Positions 50,989-64,000 of a DNA stretch of 64,000 bases are shown here, in pieces (the first letter of the stretch is position 1; every line of letters starts with the position of its first letter). This stretch comes from Anseranas semipalmata. Its lineage: Eukaryota > Chordata > Aves > Anseriformes > Anseranatidae. A program made the position numbers and the translations under genes. The notes below the pieces were generated by a model. The model was not told the origin of the DNA and ran no database searches. It saw nothing but the letters and a program-made list of their open reading frames with translations. The stretch lies in NCBI GenBank assembly GCA_013399115.1, contig VXAA01003176.1:867104-931103 (forward strand), read 5' to 3'.

Positions 50989-53900
50989 GCATAACCTGCC
51001 CCGTCTGCTTACTTTCCTAGTACTACTTTCCTACTGATCTTACATCAGTATCTCCAAAATACATCTTGATATACAATTAAACTTATTTCTGTGTTGTACC
51101 CTATGTGTTAACAGGGTTTTGCAACAAAAAAAATCAACCAAAAATTCACACACGACTTGGAGACACTTCTGGTATGCAGAGCAGAAAAGAATGGACAACT
51201 GCAACAAGGGTGGATCCTGGGATACTCCTGGAAGCAAAAAGACCCCACACGCAACATGGAGAAGAGTCATGAACTGGTCTTTGTGGAAGAAAAACTAGTC
51301 TTCATGAGAAAAGGAGATTTCTGTAGGACCTAAGGAGAGCTGTGTAAGGGCCGTGCAGCTCACGAAGCCACTGAAAACCTGCCAGGCTGTAGAACAAGAC
51401 TGAGGCAAGTACCAAATTGCAAGGACTCAGTAGGCAGGGGGAGAGTTATTCTCAACCATTTTCATTTAATATCTTAACCCATAGATCTTTATTCCTTTTT
51501 CTATTGCTTATTTTTAAAACAATGCTCGAGAAACTGGAAGCATTTGAGCATGCTCACTTGAAAGAAAAGCGAGTGTTCTAGCTGGCATTTGCAACCAGTC
51601 GTGATTTTGGGAGAATCAGATGAAAGAAATGACACGCTGTTATTTTGTGCATTTTCTTTTAATGACTAAGCCTTATTATACACTGTATCTCTAGTCCACT
51701 AGTAATGGGTAAGTACAGAAACACATTCATCCTGTACATGAACAGCAGCCATTCTCTTTACCATGATGAAAACTGTCCTCTTCACTGCATTTGGAATCTA
51801 CAGTGAAAATACAACTCAACGCAGTGGTATGAGGAATTTTAAGTTTAGTTTCCCAGTCAGAATGTTCAGAGACTCAGCCACAACTATGAAAATCCCCTCT
51901 CTCCTGCTGTAATTACTCTGATCAGTGGAGTTACAGTAATATGTGATTGGTATGGTCTTGCAGAGGTACAGACCATAAAACCAAATAGGACTGGACTTTT
52001 AAACAGCTTAAGACATTGAAATCTTACATTTCCTATAACTAATACAACTGTACTCCCTCAACTAAATTAATTGTCATCAGAGGAGAACTCTCCCATCCTC
52101 GTGTAACGGAAAGAGGTAGATAGTTTGAAATACCTATATCAGTAAAACCAAGAACAAATTTAAGAAAAGTAAAAGTAAAAACTTAATTCAACCTCTAAGT
52201 TTCTATACTTGCTATCATAAGCGACCAAATGATAGAATTGAAAAGCATAGCCATCTCATTTACATTGAAATACTATGTTGCTTTTCAGTTTTTTGTATTG
52301 GGACTTTATATCCTAGGCTTTTTAGGTGTTCACAGAACTGGATACAGTTTTCAAAAAAAAACAAAAGAAAGAAAAATGTGGCTTACATGGTCCAGCCACA
52401 TACATATATTTTTAAGAGTTATGATCTACAGCTTTCAGGGCAAATCAAATTTACTCCTTCACTTAGGGTAAATATACATAATGGAATTCCCAAAGCAAAT
52501 CAAACAGAAGATCTGGTTCACATTCTAGATAATTTTTTCTTTTGCCTGACAAGTACTTTCTTAAACTTGATCAAGCCACCTCATTTAAAATTTTAAATAA
52601 GTCATAATCTGAACAAAAAATAAATTTTCCATGGGAGACCTTTTCACAACGTGATATTTTCATTTTATTTTAGTCAAAGAAAAATACCCCTTGATTTTGA
52701 GCTGGCTTACAAAAAGCTGAATTGATCTCAGCTTGCAAAAAGCATCCCCCACTTGATCTCTCCAGAATTCATTCTTTTGGAAAATAAATTTGTGCACTGT
52801 AGTGCTGTTATTTGAGAACACAAACAAGAAGTAAGTTTGCAAGGGATCTATCAGATGGATCTGAAGTTGATAAAAGGAACTTTCAATCCAGTGTGGCAGT
52901 GGCTAGGGAATGACTTACCATCTCTGCTTTCAGAAAAGGAGAAACCTGAAAGAAAAATGTTTTGTGTTTGACTATAATAACAATTGTTAGATCTTTCCAT
53001 CTTTACACTACTATTAATCTTTGTATTATATTTCTGTGATCTTCCTTTCTTTTGGTCATGGCCGTTCAGCTGAACATCTGTATTATGTTTGTCATCTCCC
53101 ACACATCCAAAACTCCTCCACGTAGGCACAGATATAAAATATTTCTATTAGTAACCTGACCATTTTTCCTTCTTTTTTGTGTGTGGGGGGGATAACATAC
53201 TATGGTTTCATTATTCTAGCAAATGGCAAAGTTGTATCCTTCCTGAAAAAATATTGATACTTTCCAAGAACACAATACAGATCTCTGTTCTGTTAAATAC
53301 TATCATGCTATGTGGATCTAAGGAGTTAACTCACATGACAAGCAGATAATCGTAGTTTAGGAAACTTAGAAGTTATCAGCTCACCCTATTCATTATCATT
53401 GCTCAAGTGTGCATTTCTCCGGCGGAGCTGAGTCAATGGAATAGATTGTGTGAGCACTCCTCACCTATTTCAGTGATAAGTCAATATAAAAGACTTCCAT
53501 TCAATATGGAAGGCTTTAGCATAAAGAAATGCTAAACAGAGGTAAGTAAATACATGTATAATTCTTAGTTTAAAGCTTTTTTTTTTTTTCCTTTTGCTAT
53601 GGATTGTATTGAGATTGGCCATTCTAAGTACCTGCGATAAACACTCAACAGCAGCAGAAGCAGCTTCAGGTCTCATGTACGTATTTCAAAATGCTTAAGC
53701 TCCCTACACCTCCAAAGAGCAGGTGCCAGTGCCTGATTCGTTTTCAAAGAAAAACCTAAGTGTAAACGACATGCTAACTCCATGCTCTGGGAGGAATCCA
53801 AAAGACATGGCCAAAAGAAAGCCACAGCAAGCTCCAGCAAAGATCCCTGCTCTGGACCTGAGGGACTGATGGAGCAGGCACCTTCTGTTTGGTTCGGATC

Positions 53901-55421
53901 CAAGTTCAGAGAGCTGAGGCAAATCGCTCTCCCCTTTCACAAAACAGGCTGGGACACAGCCCAGCCTCTGAGATAACGAGCTCATCTTGAGGCTGAAGAG
54001 ACAGATTCCCTGGAATTCATTCCTTCTTGTTCTGAATTCCTTAATAATAAACTTCCTGGGAGAAGAGGGGAGAGCCTGGTCCCAGTCTTGCTTCTAAGCA
54101 GGAGCTAAACTTACTTAGGAGGGCTGGCAGCTGCTCCGTGGATGAGGACTCCAGCCACTACTTGGCTCTGCTCCCTCCTCCAGAGGCACAGCACTGAGGA
54201 AAGGTGGACCTGTCACTGTGCTCAGTGTGGTCCGTGCTATCAATGAAGCAAGTTTAATGGATATGGCACTCAGGCAGAGTGAGGTAGCTCCCTGTCCTTC
54301 TTGGTCAGAAGAGATGAAATACAGCTAAAAGTTAAAAAGCCCAACACGCGGGGAAAAGAAAAAGGAACAGGAGATTTAACAGTTGCATAGCTATCTATTC
54401 CATACCTGTCTCTGCTCTAGATATTTGCAAAAATTTTGCCACTGGGGGATAATTCACGAAATTAGGTGAAAGGATGTTAATGTTGCAATTCAACCTCAAA
54501 CCACCACCTAAAAAGATCGGATTTTACATCCAAATACTCATGACTTATGAGAACTGGTAGGGAGATGGTACATATTTTCTGGAAAAGAAGTAGAAAATAT
54601 AAAATCGTACCTAAGAAGTTTAGGTAAAATGGCCCATTATTTAATATTGTTTTCAGCACCTCCTTGAGAATGTCAAAATAATTTTTTCTCCAAATGGTTT
54701 TTATCTCTAAATGAAGGCATTTGTAATTATTGTTCTTTTAAATTCAAATAATTCTAGTCTTCAACCTTTCTATACTAAACATGATAATTTTGGAAATACA
54801 AAAGTAAATTCGTTGTGACAATTGAACAGGGCTAGCCACACCAGTTCCCATAAATAGTAACAGAAATTGTACCACTAAATCTCCTTGCCTCAGAATGAAT
54901 ATTTAACAATAAAGTCAATGCTCTGTTTGTTTATAATGTGTGACAGTGTGAAAAGAAAAATGAAGTTACTTTGTTATTCATGTTTTAAAACTGAATTCTC
55001 TATTATATATAGAGAATAAGAATTCCATGATTTATTTAAATTTATGTTGTCAGTTATACCCATATTAACATCCTAACATTTTCCTCACATGGAGATGAAA
55101 TGCATCATAATGTCTACTCAGGAACTGCAGTGATGGATTGGCATCAGACTGTGTCAGTATGCTCCATTATTGATGATTTTTGCACCAGCATTTCACTCCA
55201 TTCAGAAGTGTCAGGGTAATTTGGAAGTATGCCTAGGTGAGCAAATCATTTCCTCAGATACCTTAAGTGAGACACAAGAAAACAGAAAATATGTATATTT
55301 TTTTGGAGTAGAACATTTTCCTTTTTCTTTCTCTGTGTTCAGTTTTACCCTGACATTACAGTAAAATGTTCAAAAATAAAAAGCATCATTTTTACGTCAT
55401 ATATATAAAATGTAACTGAAC
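50989..55421. other. 4.4 kb with no supported gene
   Basis: Contains poly-T at 53578-53590 and a GC-richer patch at about 53680-54250, which is open in several frames on both strands. Acceptor-like C/T tracts occur at about 54100 and 54180 without convincing open exons. Confidence 0.5.
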
Positions 55422-55762
55422 TCTGGAGAAGAGGGTGCTGAGGGTAGGCCTCCTCCCAGTGAGGAGGGCATCAGTCTCTTTTCTGAGATGACAAGTGATA
55501 GGACAAGAGGAAATGGCCTCAAGTTGTGCCAGGGGAGGTTTAGATTGGACATTAGGAAGAATTTCTTCACGGAGAGGGGGGTCAAGCGTTGGAACAGGCT
55601 GCTCAGGGAAGTGGTGGAGTTCCCACCCCAGGAGGTATTTAAGAGATGTGTGGACGTGGCACTAAGGGATGTGGTTTAGTGGTGGGACTCGGTAGGTCAG
55701 GTCGGTGTTTGGACTTGATGATCTTGATGGTCTTTTCCAACCTAGATGATTCTGTGATTTTG
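55422..55762 (+). mobile_element. CR1 LINE 3' end with internal deletion
   Basis: The plus strand carries 'ctggagaagagggtgctgag', then after a shortened segment 'agtgataggacaagaggaaa', 'ggttggaacaggctgctcag'-like words (here 'cgttggaacaggctgctcag'), 'tggagttcccaccccaggag', and the 3' UTR 'ggacttgatgatcttgatgg' ending 'gattctgtgattttg'. A 63-codon frame (55488-55679) is the remaining ORF2 C-terminus ([20 protein letters not shown]). The [12 protein letters not shown] segment is missing or scrambled. Confidence 0.96.
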
Positions 55763-55903
55763 TTATATTATACATGGGTGCAGTTATGTCTGTAAGTGCA
55801 AGGTTATTTTTCTATTTTTTTCCTACTCCAAAGTGGCTAATTTTCAGTGGCAAATCACAGACAACTTTTGGTATACACACTCCAGACTAATCATATATTA
55901 AAA

Positions 55904-55918
55904 TATATATATATATAC
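55904..55918. repeat. Short TA dinucleotide tract
   Basis: About seven AT/TA units in AT-rich sequence. Confidence 0.8.
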
Positions 55919-57523
55919 AGTAAAATATTCAAGCATCTCACAACTTTATAATATCTTTTCTTCAACTTCACTTGAAAACTAGATGACGTATTGAAATTCA
56001 AGAGAACTAAAGTGGTTATTATAGCAATATTTTCCTTTTTTCTTTCCATAAATGATACTATACCAAGACTGAATGATTCCCTAGGTGTTGATGAGAGTTC
56101 TCCAACACATTCCTCCACACAGTCCTGTTTTTCTCCTTCTTTTAAGAGTCAGGAAACCTAACTTTGTCTTTATGTTGAATATGCATTATGTATCCACTTC
56201 AATGCATTCATGGCAGATCAAAAAGAAAAATAGCAGAAGTCTTTAAAAAAAAGAAATCATTTGCCAGATAATGCCAGAAACTTTCTCACTAATTTTCTTT
56301 CTCTAAAAATGCAGAATAATGTATTTTCTTTGTTATTTCATATAGTAAGTTCTTTTAGCTTGACATAACTGGAGAAAAACCTGATGTTGCAGAACACTGT
56401 TGAAGCACTAAAACCTCCCAGCAACACTATTTCTTTCCCCCTCCTTCAGACCTTCCCTGTCTCTTGTGTTTCCAGCAGCATTGCTAGATGACTTCTGCCT
56501 GCTTCCTCCTCTCCTCCTATCCTTTATACCTACAATGCTCTTCACCTTTCAGGACTGTTGTTCCCTCTCCAAGGTAGTGAGGACACCATCTCTGACCTAA
56601 CCTCCTTACTACCAATGATGCACTGCCAAGTGATAAAGACTTCACAGTGCTGCACTTCTCATCATTTTTTTTTCCCGTTACTTTACGATTATTCTCCAGT
56701 CAACTTGCTCCCAAATGGCACAGACTTCTGCTTTCAGTTAAATAAAATAAAATAAAATAAAATAAAATAAAATAAAATAAAATAAAATAAAATAAAATCA
56801 GTAACTAGCTACTAATATACAGGTAATTACCAATGAAAGCTCTTACAAATCTCTAATGAAGGCTTTTCATATGATTTCCCAGAATGGAAGCTTTACCTGC
56901 ATTCCTAGAAAATCTCCTTAACAACAGGAATATCACAGTTACTACTAGAAAAAGAAATAATCTAAGAATCTCAATTCAAGCCTACTGAAATGATCAACCA
57001 TACTTTCTAGGCTTTTTCCTACATGAAAAGTCAGTTCACATATAACCTGTCTCAGAGGCTACTCTCCCAGTGTGCAAGGACCTTTTCTGGATTAGATTGA
57101 TCACTTGAGAAAGGATATTAGATTAAAGGGGGGAAGAAAGCCTTCAGAGTAGAAAACGAGTGACCTTACCAGATGGATTTTTAACAATAAATATAAAAAA
57201 TCTGTTTGAATAAGTAGTTTCTCATATACACATGGTTTCACTGTACAGTCTTGAGCACTAGCAGCTAATGCACAAGAACAGGATGATGGTGTTTTCCTAA
57301 CATGCCAATTTGCCAGCTACAGTTTCTTACCCAGAAAGATGAGTTTTCCTGATTCACCATTAAAACCGTTTTCTCACAACTTCCTGGCCATGTGGCCAAA
57401 AGTAGACGTCCTAAGGAAAACTGTGGAGAAGGCTAAACTTGATGTCTCTTATCTTATCCTCTTTAGCACCACTTACATTAAACTGGCTTGTTTTCCTGTT
57501 TCCTAACTTGCAAACACTGGATG
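55919..57523. other. No supported gene; AAAAT array inside
   Basis: AT-rich sequence with C/T-rich tracts at about 56420-56530. The pentanucleotide array at 56739-56798 is listed separately. Confidence 0.5.
56739..56798. repeat. (AAAAT)n pentanucleotide microsatellite, about 12 units
   Basis: Sixty bases of uninterrupted AATAA/AAAAT units. No poly-A tail or LINE end adjoins it, so it is a free-standing microsatellite and likely polymorphic in length. Confidence 0.97.
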
Positions 57524-57642
57524 TAGAGCTTAGCGACATGGTCTAGTGGAGGGCTTGTTAGTGTTAGGTCATAGGTTGGACTAGGTGATCTTGAAGGTCT
57601 CTTCCAACCTAAAGGATTCTGTGATTCTGTGATTCTGTGACA
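57524..57642 (+). mobile_element. Young CR1 3' tip with three ATTCTGTG units
   Basis: Plus-strand landmarks are 'gacatggtctagtggagggc', 'ttgttagtgttaggtcatag', and 'cttccaacctaaaggattct', with the 3' end in three GATTCTGTG-type repeats. It has only a few differences from the 3' end of the copy at 38.4 kb (opposite orientation). Confidence 0.97.
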
Positions 57643-57839
57643 ATTACAATGCACCAGCACATCATCCTCCAGGAAAACAAAAGGCTGTGAAAAGTTTTGT
57701 ATGGAAAAGGTACTGGAGAATGGTTTAATGTAAACATACAGCACTGACACTTTCTTTACAACATCACAATAGCCAACATACTAGGAAGAAAACTTTGTTT
57801 TCTCTAAGAGCATTGACACAGTATACTTTGGTGTTTTTT

Positions 57840-57882
57840 TGTTTTTATCTCCATAAACAAGTTTTTTATCTCCATAAACAAA
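57840..57882. repeat. 21-bp tandem duplication
   Basis: The unit 'tttttatctccataaacaag' occurs twice in direct succession (the second copy with one extra T), followed by AAAAC units. Confidence 0.85.
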
Positions 57883-60604
57883 ACAAAACAAGTTTCAAAC
57901 TATATTTAGAAACTTTTCCTTTAAAAATGAAGTGGTAGAAGCAAACCAGTATACCAGAACCGAACTTCAGTTCTGAAGTGAAAGTCCCTCTGCCAAACCA
58001 CAACTACTCCACCTCTGAAAAGTCCTGAAAGGAGGATTAAAACAAGACAGGTGGAGAATAAAGAAGCAAAGTTGGTAGGGAGAAGCCAGATCCGGGAAAA
58101 AAAAGCAAAAAACAAACACACAGCTCTGCCTGTGAGCCAGTGCAAGAAGAGTTTTAAAAGCAACAAGGCTAAAGCTGAAGAGGATGGTAAGCAAGAGAAG
58201 ACAGCAAGTAATAGCTTTGAAGTGACAGTGGTCCAACCCTTTTACCATAAAAAAATATTTAAAGAAACAACTCATTAAACCAAGTGATGAAATAGCATAT
58301 TCCTCTCTTTGCTGGGGAGAGGTGGTGCTAAACAATGAGGAAACTGTTTGTAAATATAAAAGTCATACTAATGATTTGTCTGTTATAGCAGCACATGTGA
58401 AACAAACTACATAGAAAAAAATAGGTTATTATGGTTATGATTTTTTTCAACAGTGAAGGCTACTGAGAGAGTTACATTTAAACTGGACAAGAAATAGATA
58501 ACATTTAGATGATTATCCTGTACATTTCAACAAAAAGGAAGTTTTCTCTGAAGATTATCATTAGCTTAAGCAATCCTGTAAGTCCTGAGAAGTATAATCA
58601 ATATAATTTTACATTAACAGTACTGTATATAAGAATATTGCAGTTACAGTATAAAATCAACACAATAGTCTTAAATGTACATTCAGAGAAGGGAACATGC
58701 TTTAATTAATTTCCTGTTAGGACCACTTCCTTTTTGTCTGTGATTATCAAAAACCAATATTCTGAAGAAGGATGCAAGTAGTATGAAAAGCTAGCTCTGA
58801 AATACAGTAAAAAGGATTTAAGAGTTAACGTCTTCCGTCACTAAGCATCTTCCCTCTGCACTACAGCTGCAGTTCTGATGATGCTGGGAAGCTTTGCAAG
58901 TTTGCTGAAAGTTTTATTCTTTCTTATTTCACTGTGTGAGCATGACGTCCTGACCCCCATTACCTTTCCTTTAAGAAGATTTCCAGAAACCACCTCCCCA
59001 GCAGCTTTCACCGCGGGTGCACAGAACTTAACATTTTTCTCAAGGAGTGATTAATGTAGCTTCGTAAAACCATGCATTGAATGTCAGATGATGGTATTGA
59101 CAATGGCTCCCTCTTGTGATAATGTACTGAATTCAGATTCATTCTGAGTATTAGATTGGATGGCTTGTTTATGAGTACAAATGCTTCATTAAGGGGTTAG
59201 GGAATGTCAAGAGGATTGTGCCCGGGTTGCTTACTACCTAAGAAGCTGAGGATCTCTGTGCTTGTCCTAAATATTGAAAAAAAAAAAAATGAACCTGGAA
59301 GTTAGGAAGGAAAATACATGCAATGATGTATGACTGATCATGTAAACAATACTTTTTTTTTTTTTTTAAACAAAAGTTATGAGAACAGTCCTAAACCTTC
59401 ACAAAAAAAAAATTAAAAATCCAGGAGGTCAGGAAGTAAAAGAACCCATTGTCAATACTATGAATGTTCTAGAAAGTATATAAAATTGAATTTATGAAAG
59501 ATTATAAACGACAACATTTTTGTTTGGAAAAATTCTGAAGTGCTTAAGTATGGATAGAGCTCTGCAACAACTGCTTCTTTTTTGATCCAAATCTCCTTTT
59601 AATGCATTTATCAGAATACCTTCTACCAAATCTTCAATAAACACACCCTCTGATTAAAACCAAATCATCTCTTTCCCTTTTGAAAATAATTAAAATACCA
59701 TTGTCTGACTTCAGCCAAATAGAAAGAAACACCATGTTTGTCTAAGTTAATTTCATCCCCTAAGTAAAGATCAGGGAAAACAAACACAACAAGGTCTGCA
59801 GACAGTAAGAAACTCAAGACTCCTGAATAAACATTTTTTCTAGTATTCCTTACTTTTTCCTCTCAAAGGTCAAACCCAAGGAACAAAACTAGGTTTCTAA
59901 TAGACAGCTGCAAAACCAAACTTCACCCACTGCCTGAAATGTAAACTAATTGAAAATGGAAATTATATACTGCAGAGAAAAGGTCACCTAAATACACACC
60001 ACCCTTTCGGCTGATTGTAGCACATCAATGGTCTGGGAATACCAAGTTTTATTATCCCTACCAGCTCCGGTTTGGCCACTCGCAATCACAGGTACTGCAT
60101 ATGGTACAAAGTGCTAGTGCAAAGGTCAACCTGACAAGAAAAGATGCATACAGATATCTCAGAATAACTTGAATTAAGTAGCCATCATCAATGACCTTCG
60201 CCATAGAACATTCCTAAAATTTCATCTAAAACCAATAGTTGGCTGCATGAAATCCAGATGTTTTTACATTGTGTCATCATTGATTTGCCTCCCCCACATG
60301 AGTTACTATTAGGATAATGCTGTCTTCAAAGAGAAAAAACATTTTTCATCAGCTCCAGACAGTTCTTTCTTACAGTAGAACTCTAAAGATGTTTTTTTCT
60401 CCAACCTAAAGGTTTTTATGTATCCTGCTACCATTTTTCATTTTAGCTTATTCAGTACTATTTTCTATAGTAATCACTAAAAATATGACTGCACACAAAG
60501 TGATCTGTAAATTTGAATAAATGGATGCAGATTTTTCTAACTTTACTGTAGTAATTTTTGTATCAAAACATGATTATCTATTTGCTTTTGTATAAGGTAT
60601 TTAG
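57883..60604. other. No supported gene; homopolymers
   Basis: Contains poly-A at 59278-59290 and 59403-59412, and poly-T at 59353-59367. Frames up to 122 codons at 57.9-58.3 kb are hydrophobic and antisense to an A-rich segment; not called. Confidence 0.5.
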
Positions 60605-60645
60605 GATCTTCCCGGAGACATACGAGTGCAGGCAGCCATCTCCAG
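60605..60645 (+). CDS. Low-confidence short exon candidate with ideal donor
   Basis: A CTCCAG|GTAAGTTT donor, essentially consensus, closes a 41-base block after 'gcttttgtataaggtatttag'. With two carry-over bases it reads SSRRHTSAGSHLQ (phase 1 to phase 0), which would follow the 40359-40602 candidate in frame. With the alternative acceptor 'gcttttgtataag' it is open in another phase (VFRIFPETYECRQPSP). The donor is good evidence; the reading frame is not settled. Confidence 0.22.
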
Positions 60646-62585
60646 GTAAGTTTGCCATCTGAGATTTAGCAGCACAGTAGCAGCTGGCACCAGTCTGCAG
60701 CCCCAGCTATTCCAGTCACATTTCTAATGGCTGCAAAGTTTCAGTGCAGAAAGCTCTCAGACAAACGTTTTGGCCAAGACAGACCACATGCAACACAAGG
60801 AGGTAAGAAAGGGAAACAGTGAAAGACCAGAATAATTGGGTGCTGTTTCTATTTTGGCTTCACTGACTTCAACATGCACATTAATCTCAGTTAGGCTTAA
60901 TGGAGAGCAAGCAAGCCCAAATTGATGGGTTGTCCCAAAGTGCATAAAGACAAATACTGTATGTTTGCACTGAAACACCATAGACTGATTTTTGAGTATG
61001 TGGGAAGACACTTTTTAACCTTCAGTTGAGGGAAATGGTAGAGTACTTCCTTTTGAGATAGCAGCCTATCAAAATACAAGACAGAGTTACAGCAGTAATT
61101 GCAGATTTCCCTAGAATTCTGAGAAAATTAAAAAGGATATGTTTATGCAAACTATTACTTTACGTACTGCTCCTAGGATAATGGTAGTAAGTGAAAGTGT
61201 AGATAATCCTGCATGTGAAATCATTTCCATACATTTATTTTGTAACGTTTCTAAGCACCCAAAGAAGCAGAAAAATCATAATGCCCCCTTCATATTCATT
61301 TGCCAGCACTATCTACCATTTAAATGTTCAAAAGAGTGTTATCCACAGACTGGATGATAGTAGATATAAAACGAATTTCCAAAACATCCCCTTAAGCTTT
61401 CACAGAACTAGAGTTAGCTGTAAACAAGGTATCGGTGTGCTGACAGATATAACAATGTGCATAAAAAGAGGGATTCAGCAGAAGGAATGCATGTGCACCG
61501 TAAGATCAAATCACTAAGCATATCCCGTTATTTGTTATCCAAGTCCAAATTATTCCCAGAAATTCTAGTTAAACAAAATAATCTATATCACACAAATAGA
61601 GCTTTCCTCACTGTCTTAAGTTTAACTGGATAGAAAACTAAATTTTAGTCCTCTTTATATACCATCAGTGGAAGCACATGAGGATATCTGAAAGGCTATC
61701 TTAGCGCTTTAGCCTGATATCCAGTGAGCTATAATGGAGGAACTGGGAGTTAGAGGTTGGCAGATGCCATACTGCCCAGGCCTCGTATAAAGGCATTGCT
61801 TGCCACGAATCTGTCAGAGGAAAGTTGCTGGGGTTGAGAGCGGTGGCTGCAGGAAGCAGATAGGTTATCTCCACTGTCTTTTGCCAGCACAAGAGGATTC
61901 ACCACTGGCCAATTCCAGCTACTTTATGTCTTCTCCACACCACTGAGATAAGTAGATCAGTCAAACCAAATCTTAAAAAAAAAAAAAAAAAAAGGCAAAA
62001 CTAATTTACCACTAGTTCAAAAGCACATTCACCTTTTTGATTTTCTTCTACTAGATCTTTTTCTACCTGATCATTTCAGTGATACAATAAGCATGAAAGC
62101 CAACATAAATCTAACTCCAAAACCATTTTTATATCCTAGCAACGTACGATTTGTGCTTATAAATAAGCATGTTACTAGGAAAACTATGAAACATGACTAT
62201 GAAAATATCTTTAAATGTGCATTCCAACTGTTTAAATACTTCTAGAGTTTGCTTTACAGTGAAATATTTTTTCAAAGTGTTTGTGAGAAAGATAAAGTTC
62301 TAGACATCCGTGCAAAGATAAAGAAGTGAAAAAAGGAACCCAAGTGCAACTTGCTGTTACCAAGCCCTAATTTCATTCTAGCTGTGACTTTTAAACAGGA
62401 AACCTCTGTTCTGAGAAGATGTGACAAATAAATAAATAGTCTGGCCATGGAATAATAAACAGCCTTCCCACTTGTGCTAGTAGGTAAGCAATCATCTGAT
62501 TTGGAAAAGCAAAGATAACTTTTGAAAATACAGACCATAATTACATATCCAGATGAGTTAGCTTGGAAAAAAATAGTTTTAACTT

Positions 62586-62599
62586 CCCCCCCCCCCCCC
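62586..62599. repeat. Poly-C run
   Basis: Fourteen C in a row. Confidence 0.95.
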
Positions 62600-62981
62600 A
62601 ACAAATTACCAGGTTAGCACTTTTGTATTTGCTAATTTCTCTTAAAAAAAAAAAAATAATAAAGTTTTGCTTGTTTAGTTCTCAATATTATAAAGAGTTA
62701 TTGCTGAAACACACTGGAAAGTATCATGCTTTCAATAAAATGATGAACAGCATCTCTTATTGATGTAAGTTAAAAGTACCTGCAAAATCTTTTGCAGTAC
62801 ACTGCAAAAAAATCAGGTCATACTTTTATATTCAATCCTTTCAGTATTAAAGTTAAAAGATAATTAGCAACAACTTGGAATGGAAAATGATGTAGTTCCC
62901 CTTTAAGTCTTTTAATATCCCACAGATAGGAGCTGTGTGTTTTCTGATGTGGCCACAGACATAGACACAGCTATATATAGA

Positions 62982-62999
62982 AACAAACAAACAAACAAC
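62982..62999. repeat. (AAAC)n microsatellite
   Basis: About four AAAC units after 'tatatagaaacaaac'. Confidence 0.85.
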
Positions 63000-64000
63000 A
63001 CCAAATCTTTGGGACTTAAACTCAGAAAGATTTCCTTTTGCAATTGCAAAGTTTTAATTAATCTCTCTGCTTAATACAGTCCAAGAGATCCTGCGTACTA
63101 CCATAAAGCTTACTAACTTTTTCTCTAAGAGTAACCTAGAGTAACTTCCCTAATACAACTTCTATACAGACAAATATGTAACAACGTGTCTACAGAGAAA
63201 ATAAAAACGAAAGCCCCACCCAGACTCTGCGGTGCACACAATTCACCTCTGAACAAGCAAAAGGCTGAGGATGAATGACACTTACTAGTCATGGTGCTTA
63301 ATGGAAAGCACATGGTTAACGTAGTGTGACAAAGGTGATACATATATATAAACATACATATATATATCCAAACAGAACTTGGATCAAAAATTAACACTGG
63401 AGAGAGGACACTTCAACAGTGTTAAGTATCATGGTTGAAATATTACTGCTGTTCAGTTGTTGGCATATCCCAAATCCCACAATTTAGACATACCTTATTA
63501 AAAATAATCAAGCTCCTCTTGGAAACATTGACTGAATCAACAGGAACCTCTGCTTGAAATATAGGAAGAAAAGTTTTCTATTTGTTGCTAACAGGGAAAG
63601 GGAAGCAAGATCAAACAGAAGAGACTTTGGAATATTTTAACTACTTTTTAAAGTTCGGATTCCGAATGGAAACAAAATATCATATTTCAATTACCATTTT
63701 GATGCTCTTTCCTCACTGATAGTTCAATTATTATAAAATTATATTTTTTTCTTCACAAAAATATTTATTTTGGTGTGACACTATTGTTAGTGTCACTAAA
63801 AAAAAAGTTGGAAAAATTCTGACGAGTTAAGCCTGGTTTGAAAAATAGAATTTTGCTTAAAGAGAACTCTTCTGCCTCCTATTTAATTCGTTGTTTTAAA
63901 AGAAAGAAAAATCGGTATACATTCAACACATACAAATATAAATTCACTACAACTCCAAAACACATTAGTGGAACAGCGCACAAAATAACAACCAAACTGG

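Larger units (their letters stand above)
60646..64000. other. No supported gene; simple repeats
   Basis: Contains poly-A at 61976-61993, a 14-base poly-C at 62586-62599, poly-A at 62644-62656, an AAAC run at 62982-62999 and AT dinucleotide tracts at 63340-63368. No CR1 was seen. Confidence 0.5.

Noticed and set aside
53473..53540. Block between 'ctatttcag' and a GTAAGT donor on the plus strand
   Set aside because: All three frames contain stops and the acceptor tract is short; no reason to call it a transcript exon.
1..64000. Search for CRISPR-like arrays, tRNA/rRNA genes, endogenous viral genes or LTR pairs
   Set aside because: None seen by eye: no regularly spaced repeats, no tRNA cloverleaf words, no long terminal repeats and no viral protein frames. 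A covariance-model scan and an RT/integrase profile search would settle this.

Overview
The window reads as ordinary, AT-rich nuclear DNA of a bird or close sauropsid relative. The main evidence is CR1 LINEs: five clear copies plus five older or shorter relics. Several keep the CR1 3' end, in which the last bases form short direct repeats of the ATTCTGTG type. There are no bacterial gene arrays, operons, CRISPR arrays, rRNA or tRNA genes that I could recognise. Most of the sequence looks intronic or intergenic, broken up by poly-A/T and poly-C runs, short microsatellites and CR1 pieces.

Layout: 1-700 holds an ATT microsatellite and a CR1 3' fragment. About 700-14,500 has no supported gene. 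About 14,500-18,030, on the minus strand, holds a series of open blocks with splice-like borders. They can be joined with consistent reading phase into the C-terminal part of one protein, ending in a cysteine-bearing segment and a single membrane helix. One block contains an in-frame TAG. Weaker blocks continue the series to about 21,650. About 22,215-22,670 is an old CR1, followed by a GC-richer stretch with a 12-N gap in a C run. Between 24,567 and 30,370 lie three older CR1 pieces, including a long decayed reverse-transcriptase relic. A young CR1 at 38,438-38,970 keeps a 150-codon open end of ORF2. The best single exon candidate on the plus strand is 40,359-40,602 (81 full codons between a strong acceptor and a strong donor). 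The right third holds two fairly young plus-strand CR1 ends (55.4 and 57.5 kb), a 12-copy AAAAT pentanucleotide array and long unannotated stretches.

Limits: I recognise no host protein family. At roughly 38-40% GC, many short open blocks with acceptor- and donor-like borders are expected by chance in 64 kb on two strands, and several open frames of about 110 codons are too. All host exon calls are therefore hypotheses for RNA-seq or protein-homology testing; the CR1 calls are much firmer. I did not find a convincing new biological system here.
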